Source of the DNA: Streptomyces asiaticus
GTDB taxonomy: Bacteria > Actinomycetota > Actinomycetes > Streptomycetales > Streptomycetaceae
Assembly (NCBI RefSeq): GCF_018138715.1
Contig: NZ_JAGSHX010000006.1
Span: 3,224,001 to 3,288,000 of the forward strand
Direction of reading: 5' to 3'
DNA length: 64,000 nt
A program made the position numbers and the translations under genes. The notes beneath the pieces are model-generated. The model was not told the DNA's origin and made no database searches. It saw only the letters and a program-made list of their open reading frames with translations. Shown piece after piece: positions 45,419 to 52,760 of the stretch (within the stretch, counting starts at the first letter, position 1; each line of letters begins with the position of its first letter).

Positions 45419-45810
45419 AGCGGTCCGGGATCCTCAACCGCCATCTGAGCGCGGGCATCGCCCTGTTGGGCCACACCGACACGGTGATGGTGTGCGACGC
45501 GGGCCTGCCGATACCGGACGGGCCGTTCGTGGTGGACCTCGCCTTCACGGCCGGGGTGCCGTCCTTCGAGCGGGTGCTCACCGGGCTGCTGGACGAGCTG
45601 GTGGTCGAAGGGGCCACGGCGGCGCGCGAGGTGCGCGACCACAACCCCGGGGCGACCGCCCTGCTCGACCGCCTCTTCCCGGCTCCCGCGCTGGATCTGG
45701 TCCCGCACGAGGAGCTGAAGGTGCTGACGGCGGGGGCGCGGCTGGTGGTGCGTACGGGCGAGGCGCGGCCGTACGCGAACGTGCTGCTGCGGTGCGGGGT
45801 GCCGTTCTGA
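45415..45810 (+). CDS. rbsD: D-ribose pyranase
   Basis: A 131-residue RbsD/FucU-family protein interconverting ribopyranose and ribofuranose forms, feeding the kinase encoded upstream. Recognised by MKRSGILNRHLSAGIALLGH (catalytic His20) and VMVCDAGLPIPDG. A C-terminal RPYANVLLRCGV motif is present. GTG start overlaps the rbsK stop (GTGA). The last codons and stop are repeated three more times downstream. Confidence 0.95.
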   Translation: MKRSGILNRHLSAGIALLGHTDTVMVCDAGLPIPDGPFVVDLAFTAGVPSFERVLTGLLDELVVEGATAAREVRDHNPGATALLDRLFPAPALDLVPHEELKVLTAGARLVVRTGEARPYANVLLRCGVPF

Positions 45811-45860
45811 GGGTGGCCGTTCTGAGGGTGGCCGTTCTGAGGGTGGCCGTTCTGAGGGTG
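45801..45860 (+). repeat. Exact 15-bp x 4 tandem repeat at the rbsD 3' end
   Basis: GCCGTTCTGAGGGTG repeats four times perfectly. The first copy contains the last codons and TGA of rbsD. Because 15 is a multiple of three, each further copy offers an in-frame TGA. Confidence 0.95.
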
Positions 45861-46163
45861 TGACGTTTCGAGGGGCCCGGCCGTGGTCCGGGCCCCTCGT
45901 TTTCCCCTCCCAGGGCTTCCTCTCGAATCCCCCCGGATCCCCCCCCGGAAGCCCGATGCCAGGTACGACCCGCCAAGGGCCGGAACGGTTGCACGGCGAT
46001 CGGCGAAAGATTTTTCCGGGGCGCGACAACCTCGGGTGGGGCCGCACGTCTGGTGGGGTGAAGGCGGGTTCCGGAACGGGTCCTCAGGTCCTCGTGGTCC
46101 TTGGATCCTCGGCGCACGCCTCACCCTTCAGCGTTCGCTCAATCCTTTCGGGAGTCGTTCCGT
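45811..46163. other. Intergenic region rbsD to Pro-rich protein gene
   Basis: About 350 bp holding the remaining 15-bp repeats and the operon terminator (45869-45899). The rest is GC-rich sequence that must include the promoter of the next gene. GGAACGG at about 45981 and 46075 is reminiscent of ECF-type -35 elements (GGAAC), but no matching -10 is convincing. Confidence 0.5.
45869..45899 (+). terminator. Ribose operon terminator
   Basis: CGAGGGGCCCGG / CCGGGCCCCTCG, 12-bp perfect stem with a 7-nt loop, followed by TTTTCCCC. Confidence 0.9.
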
Positions 46164-46574
46164 ATGCAGCACGTCCGCGCCAAGAAGCCGAACCGCCGTC
46201 TGCGCCCCTGGATCGTGGGGTCGGCCGCCGGAGTCGCCCTGATCGTGGGCGGGGGCATCGCCGCCCAGGCGGCCACCTCCGACCACTCCCGCCCGGCCAA
46301 GCCGGCCCCGTCGGCGACCTCGAAGCCGGAGCCCACCAAGCCGCCCACCAGCAAGCCGGAGCCCACGAAGCCGCCGACCAGCGTGCCCGAGCCGACCAAG
46401 CCCCCCACGAGCAAGCCCGAGCCCACCGAGCCGCCCGCCAGCAAGCCCGAGCCCACCAAGCCGCCCACCGGCAAGCCCGAGCCCACCAAGCCCCCCACGA
46501 GCAAGCCCGAGCCCACCAAGCCCCCCACCAGCAAGCCCGAGCCCACGAAGCCGCCCACCACGACCAGCCGCTAG
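46164..46574 (+). CDS. Membrane-anchored or secreted Pro-rich repeat protein
   Basis: A 136-residue protein. A basic N terminus (MQHVRAKKPNRRLRPW) leads into one hydrophobic stretch (IVGSAAGVALIVGGGIAAQA), a signal anchor or an Ala-type signal peptide. It is then almost wholly eight 10-residue units (S/G)(K/V)PEPT(K/E)PP(T/A), encoded by 46320-46559 in 30-bp tandem units. Such segments form extended polyproline-II rods that span the cell wall. No sortase motif. Start ATG 46164, GGGAG 9 nt upstream. Function unknown; it lies just before a sigma factor gene. Confidence 0.75.
   Translation: MQHVRAKKPNRRLRPWIVGSAAGVALIVGGGIAAQAATSDHSRPAKPAPSATSKPEPTKPPTSKPEPTKPPTSVPEPTKPPTSKPEPTEPPASKPEPTKPPTGKPEPTKPPTSKPEPTKPPTSKPEPTKPPTTTSR
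46320..46559 (+). repeat. 30-bp x 8 coding tandem repeat
   Basis: Eight 30-bp units encoding PEPTKPP-type decapeptides in the protein at 46164-46574. Units differ mainly at synonymous positions, with three amino-acid variants (SV, TE/PPA, GK). Confidence 0.9.
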
Positions 46575-46643
46575 CCCGACCACGGGTGGGGCGGGGCCGG
46601 ATCCGGAGCCGGTCCCGCCGCACCGATGAGGTGAACGAGGACG

Positions 46644-47276
46644 ATGCAGCTCACTCTTGTCCTGCCCTGGTGGGCCCGGCTGCTCCGCCGTGCCCGGACG
46701 ACCGCCTCGACACCGCCGGTGGAGACACCGCGCGCCGGGCGGCGGCTACGGGCGCTGCGGTCGGTGGGCGGCCGGGGCGACGGGGAGCCCGGCCCCACGC
46801 TGGACGACCTGTACCGGGCCCGGCGGCTGGACATGATCCGGCTGGCGGTCTTCCTGGTGGACGACCTGCACACCGCCGAGGATGTCGTCCAGGACGCCTT
46901 CGCCGCCGTCTGCCGCCGCCACGGCTCAAAGCTGGACAGCCTCCAGGACGCCCACGCCTATCTGCACACCGCCGTGGTCAACGCCGCCCGCTCGGTGCTG
47001 CGCCGACGGCGTACGGCACGCGCGTACACCCCGCCGTACCAGGGGCCGGGGGCACCGGTGGACGAGCCGCTGCTGCTCGCCGAGGAGCACCGGCAGGTGC
47101 TCGACGCGCTCGCGGAACTCACCCCGCGCCAGCGCGAGGTGCTGGTGCTGCGCTACTGGTCGGAGCTGACTGAGGCCCAGATAGCCGAGGCGCTGGGCGT
47201 CTCCCGAGGCACCGTGAAGTCGACCGCGAGCCGTGCGCTCGTCACCCTGGAGAAGCTGCTGGAGGCGGCCCGATGA
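46644..47276 (+). CDS. ECF-family RNA polymerase sigma factor
   Basis: A 210-residue group 4 sigma factor. After a variable basic leader of about 50 residues, region 2 reads LYRARRLDMIRLAVFLVDDL, then HTAEDVVQDAFAAVCRR. Region 4 is LAELTPRQREVLVLRYWSEL, then TEAQIAEALGVSRGTVKSTA. Start ATG 46644 with GAGG upstream. The stop overlaps the next gene by ATGA, the usual layout of an ECF factor and its membrane regulator. Resembles the SigE-like (SigE family TIGR) actinobacterial group. Confidence 0.92.
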   Translation: MQLTLVLPWWARLLRRARTTASTPPVETPRAGRRLRALRSVGGRGDGEPGPTLDDLYRARRLDMIRLAVFLVDDLHTAEDVVQDAFAAVCRRHGSKLDSLQDAHAYLHTAVVNAARSVLRRRRTARAYTPPYQGPGAPVDEPLLLAEEHRQVLDALAELTPRQREVLVLRYWSELTEAQIAEALGVSRGTVKSTASRALVTLEKLLEAAR

Positions 47277-47626
47277 GCACTCCCTCCCCCACCGAGGAAC
47301 GGCTGCGCGCCGCGCTCGACGCCCGTGCGCGGCTCATCGACGCCCACGATCTGTCCCCGTACCGGCCTCCCACCGGCCCGGCCTGGGGCACGCGCCGGAT
47401 CCGGCGGGTCGTGTCCGCCGTCGCCGTGACGGTGGCGGCAGCGGCGGCCGTCGCCTTCCTGCTGCTGTCCGGCTCCCCGGAACGCCCGCATCCGACACCA
47501 CCCGCACGGGACCCCCGCACCTCCCCTCCGGCCACCTCGGTCCCGTCGACGCACGGCTCGCCCACGTCCAAGCCCTCCCCAACCTCCCCGCCCGCGACCT
47601 CGACCTCCGTCCCCACCCAGCCCTGA
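47273..47626 (+). CDS. Single-span membrane protein, putative ECF sigma partner
   Basis: A 117-residue protein with a cytoplasmic N terminus (about 45 residues), one strong span (VVSAVAVTVAAAAAVAFLLL) and a short extracellular Pro/Ser/Thr-rich tail (SPTSKPSPTSPPATSTSVPT). It lacks the HxxxCxxC zinc anti-sigma motif. Translational coupling to the sigma gene (ATGA at 47273-47276) and topology suggest a regulatory partner. The tail resembles the repeat protein two genes upstream in composition. Confidence 0.7.
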   Translation: MSTPSPTEERLRAALDARARLIDAHDLSPYRPPTGPAWGTRRIRRVVSAVAVTVAAAAAVAFLLLSGSPERPHPTPPARDPRTSPPATSVPSTHGSPTSKPSPTSPPATSTSVPTQP

Positions 47627-47665
47627 TCCGGCCGCCTCGCACGCCGCCACCAGCCACGCTCTCGG

Positions 47666-48139
47666 TCAGTCCCGGGTAGCCCCCTCCGGCCAGATCACCC
47701 GAGACCGGACACCGGTGCGCTCGGCGTAGGCCACGACATCGGCCGTGCCGCCGTATCCGCGGGCCGGCTGCCCGTCCCACACAGCGACCAACTCGTCCAC
47801 CAGACCCACCAGGATCTCGCTTCCGGCCATGTGCGCCTGGGAGTCCGACTCCGCCATGCCCGTGCGGTGGATGTCGGCGGCCCGCTGGATGAGACGGTCA
47901 TAGGTCGGGTGGTGCTCCTCCGGCAGGCCCTCGCGGTACTTCTCCGCAGGGACCACCACTTCAAGGCGACCACCAGCCTCCAGCACCAGCTCGGCGAACC
48001 AGGCGTCCGGGCCGTCGGCGATGCACGAGACCCCGATCAGGTCAGGACCGTAGCGCGCAAGTTCGTCACGAAGGGCCCGGCGGACCAATCGCTCCGTCTC
48101 CGGGGGAAGACCGCGGTGGCCGGTGATGCCGAGGCGCAT
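47666..48139 (-). CDS. SLOG-like Rossmann-fold nucleotide-binding protein
   Basis: A 157-residue protein beginning MRLGITGHRGLPPETERLV, then GVSCIADGPDAWFAELVLEA and GRLEVVVPAEKY, and later DELVAVWDGQPARGYGGTAD. This layout (GITGHR start, GADxxA-like middle, VxWDG-xGGTxD end) matches YspA/SLOG proteins related to DprA and LOG, proposed to bind nucleotide-derived ligands. It starts an accessory island and is divergent from the XRE regulator gene. The exact ligand is unknown. Confidence 0.75.
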   Translation of the reverse strand: MRLGITGHRGLPPETERLVRRALRDELARYGPDLIGVSCIADGPDAWFAELVLEAGGRLEVVVPAEKYREGLPEEHHPTYDRLIQRAADIHRTGMAESDSQAHMAGSEILVGLVDELVAVWDGQPARGYGGTADVVAYAERTGVRSRVIWPEGATRD

Positions 48140-48397
48140 GGGCCGCTCCTTTCGTGATCACAGGTAGATGCCTCGCAGTCGGTCGTCGAACTCGCGGACA
48201 ACCCTGAGCGGAGTCGTCGAAGTGTAGGACCGCCGGACCGCACGGGCACGCTCGATGATCCGGCCTGACCGGTACCGTGCCCCTGTCTCAAGTGCTTGCC
48301 CGGCCAAAGCGAACGCACCATCACGAAGGCCCCCAACCCGGTGGTCAGGGGCCGATCGCTGCAATCCCGTTCGGGCCGGGAGTACCGTCTGAGTGTC

Positions 48398-48417
48398 GAG
48401 TTCAGAACGGAGTTCAG
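48398..48417 (+). promoter_or_regulatory. GAGTTCAG direct repeat at the XRE regulator start
   Basis: GAGTTCAG occurs at 48398-48405 and 48410-48417, a 12-bp period, immediately before the ATG at 48419 and overlapping the GGAG ribosome site. A candidate autoregulatory site. Confidence 0.45.
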
Positions 48418-48418
48418 T

Positions 48419-49612
48419 ATGCACGAAGACACAGGCATTGGCTCCAGCCTCCGCAAGATCCGCAAGCGGCGCGGTCTGACGCAGAGGGAACTGGCCACAG
48501 CATCAGGCGTATCGCTCTCGCTGATCCGGAAGCTGGAACAGGGAGAGATCACCGACACGCGCATGGAGACCGCCCACACGCTGGCCTCCACACTGCGCAT
48601 CCCCACGAGTTACCTCCTGGAGCGCGACGACGAGGAGCCCGCCGGCGAGGCCGCCGAGCCCTGGCGCCCGCTGGGGCAGGCCGTTCAGGTCGCGCCGGTC
48701 CGCACAGGCGAGGCCCCGACGGTGGAGGGCGTGCGTGCGATGCTCACCGAGGTGCGCTCGGCCTACTTCGACAACCGGCTCGGTGAGTTGACCGGGCTCC
48801 TTGCCCCGCTTCTGGCGGATGCCGACGCGCTCGGTGACTCCGCTGAGGCCCGGGACGTGCGCTCCCATCTGCTACAGATCGCCGGATCGGTGCTGACCCA
48901 GGTCCGCCAGTACGGTGCCGCGGAGACCGCGCTGCGCCGCGCCCTGGATGACGCACCGGACCGGCTGCGCGCGGCGGGGATCATCGCTACCTGGAGCTGG
49001 CTCCTCGTCCGGCAAGGCAAGTTGGCAGCGTCCCGGGAAATGGCCACCAAGTGGGCGGACGATGTGGAGCCGCGAGTGTCCCGGGCGACGCCGGAGGAGT
49101 TGGCGGCGTGGGGCTGGCTGCTGATGCAGTCTTCAGCCGCCGCTCTGCGCGACAACCGACGGGGGGAGGCGGACGACATGATGTGCCTCGCCCAGTCAGT
49201 CTCCGTCCTGCTGGGGCGTGAGTTGCCCCGCGGCACTGAGCGCCTGACGACCTGGGGCCCGACCACTGTGCGTTATAAGGCGTGCGAGAGGCACATCGTG
49301 CTGGACGAGCCGGACAAGGTGCTCCGCGCGGCCAAGCCGAAGCGGTCCGGCCGGGCCACGGCTAGGAGGTCCGGCGGTCTGGCGCTGAGCACCGAGTACC
49401 ACCGGCACCGGCTGGACGTCGCGAAGGCTCACACCATGATGCGGCAGTACCCGGAGGCTGTAGACGTACTGACCAGCGTGCACGCCACCGCGCCGGAGTG
49501 GCTGGCCAGTCAGCGATACGCGCGCGACATCCTCGGCGATGTGGTGGAGAAGCGGCGGACGTTGACGCCGGAGATGCGGACGCTGGCGGACGCGGTCAGT
49601 CTGCCGCTGTAA
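48419..49612 (+). CDS. XRE-family regulator with TPR-like C-terminal domain
   Basis: A 397-residue regulator. The N-terminal Cro/C1-type HTH (about residues 8-62) reads LRKIRKRRGLTQRELATASG, then VSLSLIRKLEQGEI. The C-terminal 300 residues are helical and TPR-like (YGAAETALRRALDDAPDRL, later YPEAVDVLTSVH), as in peptide- or protein-sensing RRNPP-like and actinobacterial accessory regulators. Start ATG 48419 with GGAG 8 nt upstream; upstream in-frame sequence is not conserved-looking. It likely controls the next operon. Confidence 0.88.
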   Translation: MHEDTGIGSSLRKIRKRRGLTQRELATASGVSLSLIRKLEQGEITDTRMETAHTLASTLRIPTSYLLERDDEEPAGEAAEPWRPLGQAVQVAPVRTGEAPTVEGVRAMLTEVRSAYFDNRLGELTGLLAPLLADADALGDSAEARDVRSHLLQIAGSVLTQVRQYGAAETALRRALDDAPDRLRAAGIIATWSWLLVRQGKLAASREMATKWADDVEPRVSRATPEELAAWGWLLMQSSAAALRDNRRGEADDMMCLAQSVSVLLGRELPRGTERLTTWGPTTVRYKACERHIVLDEPDKVLRAAKPKRSGRATARRSGGLALSTEYHRHRLDVAKAHTMMRQYPEAVDVLTSVHATAPEWLASQRYARDILGDVVEKRRTLTPEMRTLADAVSLPL

Positions 49613-49614
49613 CG

Positions 49615-49658
49615 CTCAATGGCACTTCCGTCGGCGGCCCGCTGGAAGTGCCATTGAG
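49615..49658 (+). terminator. Hairpin downstream of the XRE regulator gene
   Basis: CTCAATGGCACTTCC / GGAAGTGCCATTGAG, a perfect 15-bp inverted repeat with a 14-nt spacer, directly after the stop codon. Less GC-rich than the other terminators here and without a T tract, so an operator role is possible. Confidence 0.65.
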
Positions 49659-49682
49659 TGACCCCCGTCACCACACTTAGCG

Positions 49683-49725
49683 TCACGACACGGATACAAA
49701 TCGGCCACGAGGAGCCGTGTCGTGA
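49683..49725 (+). promoter_or_regulatory. 11-bp inverted repeat spanning the start codon of the 49.7 kb operon
   Basis: TCACGACACGG (49683-49693) and CCGTGTCGTGA (49715-49725) are perfect inverted copies. The right arm includes the GTG start codon at 49722. Between them lie a -10-like TACAAAT (49695-49701) and the Shine-Dalgarno GAGGAG. It could be a repressor operator for the adjacent XRE protein or, if transcription starts earlier, a start-sequestering hairpin. Confidence 0.6.
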
Positions 49726-50330
49726 TCGCTGATCCACAGCCAGCGCTGCCCTGGACACCGCCGAACAGTCAGGACATCGAGGCATTACCCGCAGGCAGAT
49801 GGTGGGACGCCGTGCGCGCAGCCCCGACCATCGGCGAACGCGCCCTGCAACTGCTCGGTGACGAGACCGGCGCCGTCATCCAGGACAAGCACGGCCCTCT
49901 CTACTGGCTCGTCTCCGTCGGCACCGCAACGAGCCGGCACCTGCGGCAAGTCCGCGTCCTCACCGAGCTGACCGACGAGAGCACCTACCTCGGCGTACCG
50001 CCCGCCTCTTGGACGAAGGGGCCCCGCACCCACTGGCGCGTGCCCCTCTCGGCCGACCACTGCCTCACCGACGCCTGGTGCCTGTGGGAGGCGCTGGCCG
50101 AGGCCGACCGGGCCGAGTACGGACGCAGGCCCGAGGGACGCCAACTCTGCTACCACTGCAAGCTGCCCACCGACGAGCCCATCCCGGTCGACGTGGAGGA
50201 CACGGGGAGCGACGTCGGCAAGGTCACCTACGCCTGCCCCACGCACGCCACCGGCTACCCGAGGAGCGGCCGCCGCCCGCGGACCCTCACCAGCGCGGCC
50301 ACGGACCAGCACAAGGGGCGGGCCCGATGA
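49722..50330 (+). CDS. Conserved actinobacterial hypothetical protein with Cys-rich segment
   Basis: A 202-residue soluble protein with no family I can name. The N-terminal half (about residues 18-120) is predicted mixed alpha/beta with a GPLYWLVSVGTA core. The C-terminal part has CYHCKLPTDEPI and a later YACPTHATGYP, which together form a likely zinc site. GTG start 49722 with GAGGAG 8 nt upstream. It overlaps the next small gene by ATGA and is the first gene of a three-gene operon leading to a methyltransferase. Confidence 0.7.
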   Translation: MIADPQPALPWTPPNSQDIEALPAGRWWDAVRAAPTIGERALQLLGDETGAVIQDKHGPLYWLVSVGTATSRHLRQVRVLTELTDESTYLGVPPASWTKGPRTHWRVPLSADHCLTDAWCLWEALAEADRAEYGRRPEGRQLCYHCKLPTDEPIPVDVEDTGSDVGKVTYACPTHATGYPRSGRRPRTLTSAATDQHKGRAR

Positions 50331-50509
50331 CGCACGTCGAGCAGACCAAGGACCCGTTCGCCAACGAGGCGTGGCGCGCGGCCATCGACCACGCCGCGGG
50401 GTGCCAGGCCTGCCGCACACCCGGCGCCAGATGTGAGACCGGGGAGCGGCTGCTACGCGCCTACGAGGAGGCTACGCGGCTTTCTCGATCTGAGAGTGAT
50501 GCCGGATGA
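50327..50509 (+). CDS. Small Cys-containing hypothetical protein
   Basis: A 60-residue protein, MTHVEQTKDPFANEAW at the N terminus, then HAAGCQACRTPGARCETGER with a CxxC plus a third cysteine, then a helical end. It overlaps the upstream stop (ATGA 50327-50330) and the downstream start (ATGA 50506-50509), so it is translated as part of the operon. It does not look like a canonical graspetide precursor (no long leader plus T/E/D core). Possibly a zinc ribbon-like partner. Confidence 0.65.
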   Translation: MTHVEQTKDPFANEAWRAAIDHAAGCQACRTPGARCETGERLLRAYEEATRLSRSESDAG

Positions 50510-51747
50510 AGCACCGCCGACAACAGTCCGGAAAACCCCTTAGCCGCGTCGATCGCTCAAACCCTGGAGAACTGGTGTCGCCGGTGAACTGGAAACCGCT
50601 CGCTGAGAATCTGGCAAGCATCCTGGAGGGCTCGGACGACCTCGTCTCCCCTCACTGGAAGCAGGCGTTCGAGGAAGTGCCCCGGCATGTCTTCGTCCCA
50701 CGCTATTTTCAGAATCAGGGGGGCGTGCCGACTCGATGGAAGCCACTCGACGCCGCGGACGGCGGAGACTGGCTCAACCCCATCTACACCAACGCCACAC
50801 TCGTCACCCGCTTCGCCCCGGAGACCGCGAAGTCCGCGGATGGGCTGCTCACCGGCGTCCCCACGTCGTCCAGCACACAGCCGAGCCTCACGGCCCGGAT
50901 GCTGGAAGCCCTTGACGTACAGCCTGGAGACCGGGTCCTTGATGGGGGCACCGGCACCGGCTACCAAACCGCCCTCATCGCGCACCGCCTGGAGAGTGAT
51001 GACCAGCTCGTGACGGCGGACATCGACCCGGATGTGACGTCCGAAGCCCTGCTCAACCTGGAGGCCATCGGCATCACACCGAACGTGCTCACCGTGGACG
51101 TGAGGGACTGGACCTGGCCGCCGGAGTCGTTCGACAAGGTGATCATTACGTGTGCCCTCCCCCGGATCACCGAGACATTGAGGTCCACGGTCGCACCCGG
51201 GGGACGACTCGTCGCGAACCTCTTCCCGCCGCTGAGCGGGGGTCTGGCCGTCCTCGATCGCATGCCGGACGGGAACCTGGAGGGGCGCTTCCAGACGGGC
51301 GGCGGGTCCTTCATGGCGGCGCGTACGGCGGCGCCGCCCCCTCCCCCGCCGCCTGCATCAGGACCGGTAGACGCACACGGGGAATCCCGCGTACCGGTCA
51401 CGGCCTTCGACAGCTACCACTTCACCTTCCTGCTGGCGTCCGCGCTGCCCGGGGTGGTGCTCCAGTACGGCACTGACGACGAGGGGCACACCATGCGTCG
51501 CCTGGTGATGCCTGACGGGGCGTGGGCTGAGGGCATCTTCGTCGGCGAACAGACGCAGTTCCGCGAGACAGGCGAGCACGGCATCTGGGACACGGTCGAG
51601 GGCTGGTGGGGGTGGTTCGTTGATCACGATATGCCGAAATGGGATCGCTTCGGCCTGACGGTCTCGGACGAAGAGCATCGCCTCTGGTACGAAACGCCCC
51701 GGGGGCCCCTCGTGGAGACTTCCTGTGTGAGTGAGGCGCGCAACTAA
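50506..51747 (+). CDS. PIMT-like methyltransferase of the ATP-grasp peptide (graspetide) maturation type
   Basis: A 413-residue SAM-dependent methyltransferase. The N-terminal motif EEVPRHVFVPRYF and later SSSTQPSLTARMLEALDVQP, GDRVLDGGTGTGYQTALIAH (SAM-binding loop) and ITCALPRITETL match protein-L-isoaspartate methyltransferase-like enzymes that modify graspetides. The C-terminal domain (about 270-405) has FTFLLASALPG, VWGT-like and WGWFVDHDMPKWDRFGLTV. No ATP-grasp ligase or precursor gene is present here. The last residues (LVETSCVSEARN) look atypical, and the stop overlaps the ATG of a truncated tnpB, so the 3' end may have been altered by insertion. Confidence 0.82.
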   Translation: MKHRRQQSGKPLSRVDRSNPGELVSPVNWKPLAENLASILEGSDDLVSPHWKQAFEEVPRHVFVPRYFQNQGGVPTRWKPLDAADGGDWLNPIYTNATLVTRFAPETAKSADGLLTGVPTSSSTQPSLTARMLEALDVQPGDRVLDGGTGTGYQTALIAHRLESDDQLVTADIDPDVTSEALLNLEAIGITPNVLTVDVRDWTWPPESFDKVIITCALPRITETLRSTVAPGGRLVANLFPPLSGGLAVLDRMPDGNLEGRFQTGGGSFMAARTAAPPPPPPPASGPVDAHGESRVPVTAFDSYHFTFLLASALPGVVLQYGTDDEGHTMRRLVMPDGAWAEGIFVGEQTQFRETGEHGIWDTVEGWWGWFVDHDMPKWDRFGLTVSDEEHRLWYETPRGPLVETSCVSEARN

Positions 51748-52625
51748 TGCACGACGGGGCCCCTCCCGGCAGGGACCTGGACGCCGCGTACCGGAACTTC
51801 TTCGACGGGCTGAAGGGCAAGCGCCCGCGCATGGGCGCGCCCCGGTTCAAGTCCCGCAAGGACAACCGGCAGGGCGTTCGCTTCACCGCGAACGCCCGAT
51901 GGAAGATCACCGCCGGCGGGGACCTGTCCTTGCCGAAGATCGGGGACGTGCGGGTGAAGTGGTCCCGCGGCCTTCCCTCGGTCCCCTCCACGGTGACCGT
52001 GATCAAGGACGCTGCCGGAAGGTACTTCGCGAGCTTCGTTGTGGAGACCGAGCCCGTCACCTCGGCCGAGAGCGACAGGGCCGTCGGCATCGACCTGGGG
52101 CTGGGGCATTTCGCCGTCTTGTCCGACGGCACGAAGATCGACGCTCCTCGCTTCCTGCGCCGGGCCGAGAAGAAGCTCAAGCGCGCACAGCAGGCCCTCA
52201 GCCGCAAGGCGAAGGGCTCGAACAACCGGAACAAGGCCCGCATCAAGGTCGCCCGCGCTCACGCGCAGGTGGCCGACGCACGGCGCGAGTTCCACCACCA
52301 GCTCTCCACCCGGCTGATCCGCGATAACCAAGCGGTCGCGGTGGAAGACCTGGCGGTGAAGGGGCTCGCCCGTACGCGCCTGGCCAAGTCCGTGCACGAT
52401 GCTGGATGGTCCGCGTTCGTGACGATGCTGGCGTACAAGGCCGCGAAGTTCGGCCGCGGCTTCCACCGCATCGGACGGTTCGAGCCGACCTCCCAGGTCT
52501 GCTCGCGGTGCGGCGTCAAGGACGGCCCCAAGCCCCTGCACATCCGAGTGTGGGAATGCCGGGCCTGCGGAGCCGTCCTCGACCGGGACATCAACGCGGC
52601 GGTCAACGTCGCCAAGGCCGCCTGA
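51747..52625 (+). pseudogene. tnpB: tnpB (IS605 OrfB-like RNA-guided nuclease), 5'-truncated
   Basis: A 292-residue open frame in which the TnpB sequence starts abruptly at about residue 10 (RDLDAAYRNFFDGLKGKRPR). The first 70-80 residues of a normal TnpB, including the usual N-terminal region, are missing. The RuvC catalytic residues are intact: Asp in VGIDLGLGHFAV, Glu in VAVEDLAVKGL, Asp in GAVLDRDINAAVNV. The zinc site is intact (CSRCGVKD, then CRACG). No tnpA is present. The ATG overlaps the stop of the upstream methyltransferase (TAATG). Either a decaying remnant or, less likely, a shortened functional form. Confidence 0.88.
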
Positions 52626-52760
52626 CTGGCGGTGTCAGCCTGTCGAGCGCAGGTAAGACCGGTACTCGTACCGGCCCAGCGCGGTGAAGCAGGAACCCAC
52701 CGAGACGGTCAGCCGACCGTGGCAGGAATCCCCGACCTTAGGCCGGGGAGCGGAAGTCAA
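52600..52760 (+). ncRNA. tnpB right end / omegaRNA scaffold
   Basis: Downstream of and overlapping the tnpB stop is a hairpin-rich tract: CTGAC/GTCAG (52622-52637), CCGGTAC-TC-GTACCGG (52659-52674), CGGTC/GACCG (52706-52719). It finishes with the typical IS605 right-end stem GGAATCCCCGACC-TTA-GGCCGGGG and then AGCGGAAGTCAA (ends 52760). In TnpB systems this tract is the omegaRNA scaffold; the guide would be the flank from 52761. Exact 5' end not determinable. Confidence 0.75.

Noticed and set aside
46320..46559. Regular 30-bp repeats considered as a CRISPR array
   Set aside because: No spacers: units are contiguous, in frame and encode PEPTKPP decapeptides in a protein with a membrane signal.
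45860..47173. A long plus-strand frame across the Pro-rich and sigma genes
   Set aside because: It reads the PEPTKPP repeat in another frame, giving QARAHQA-type repeats; the frame with a signal anchor and ribosome binding site is the real one.
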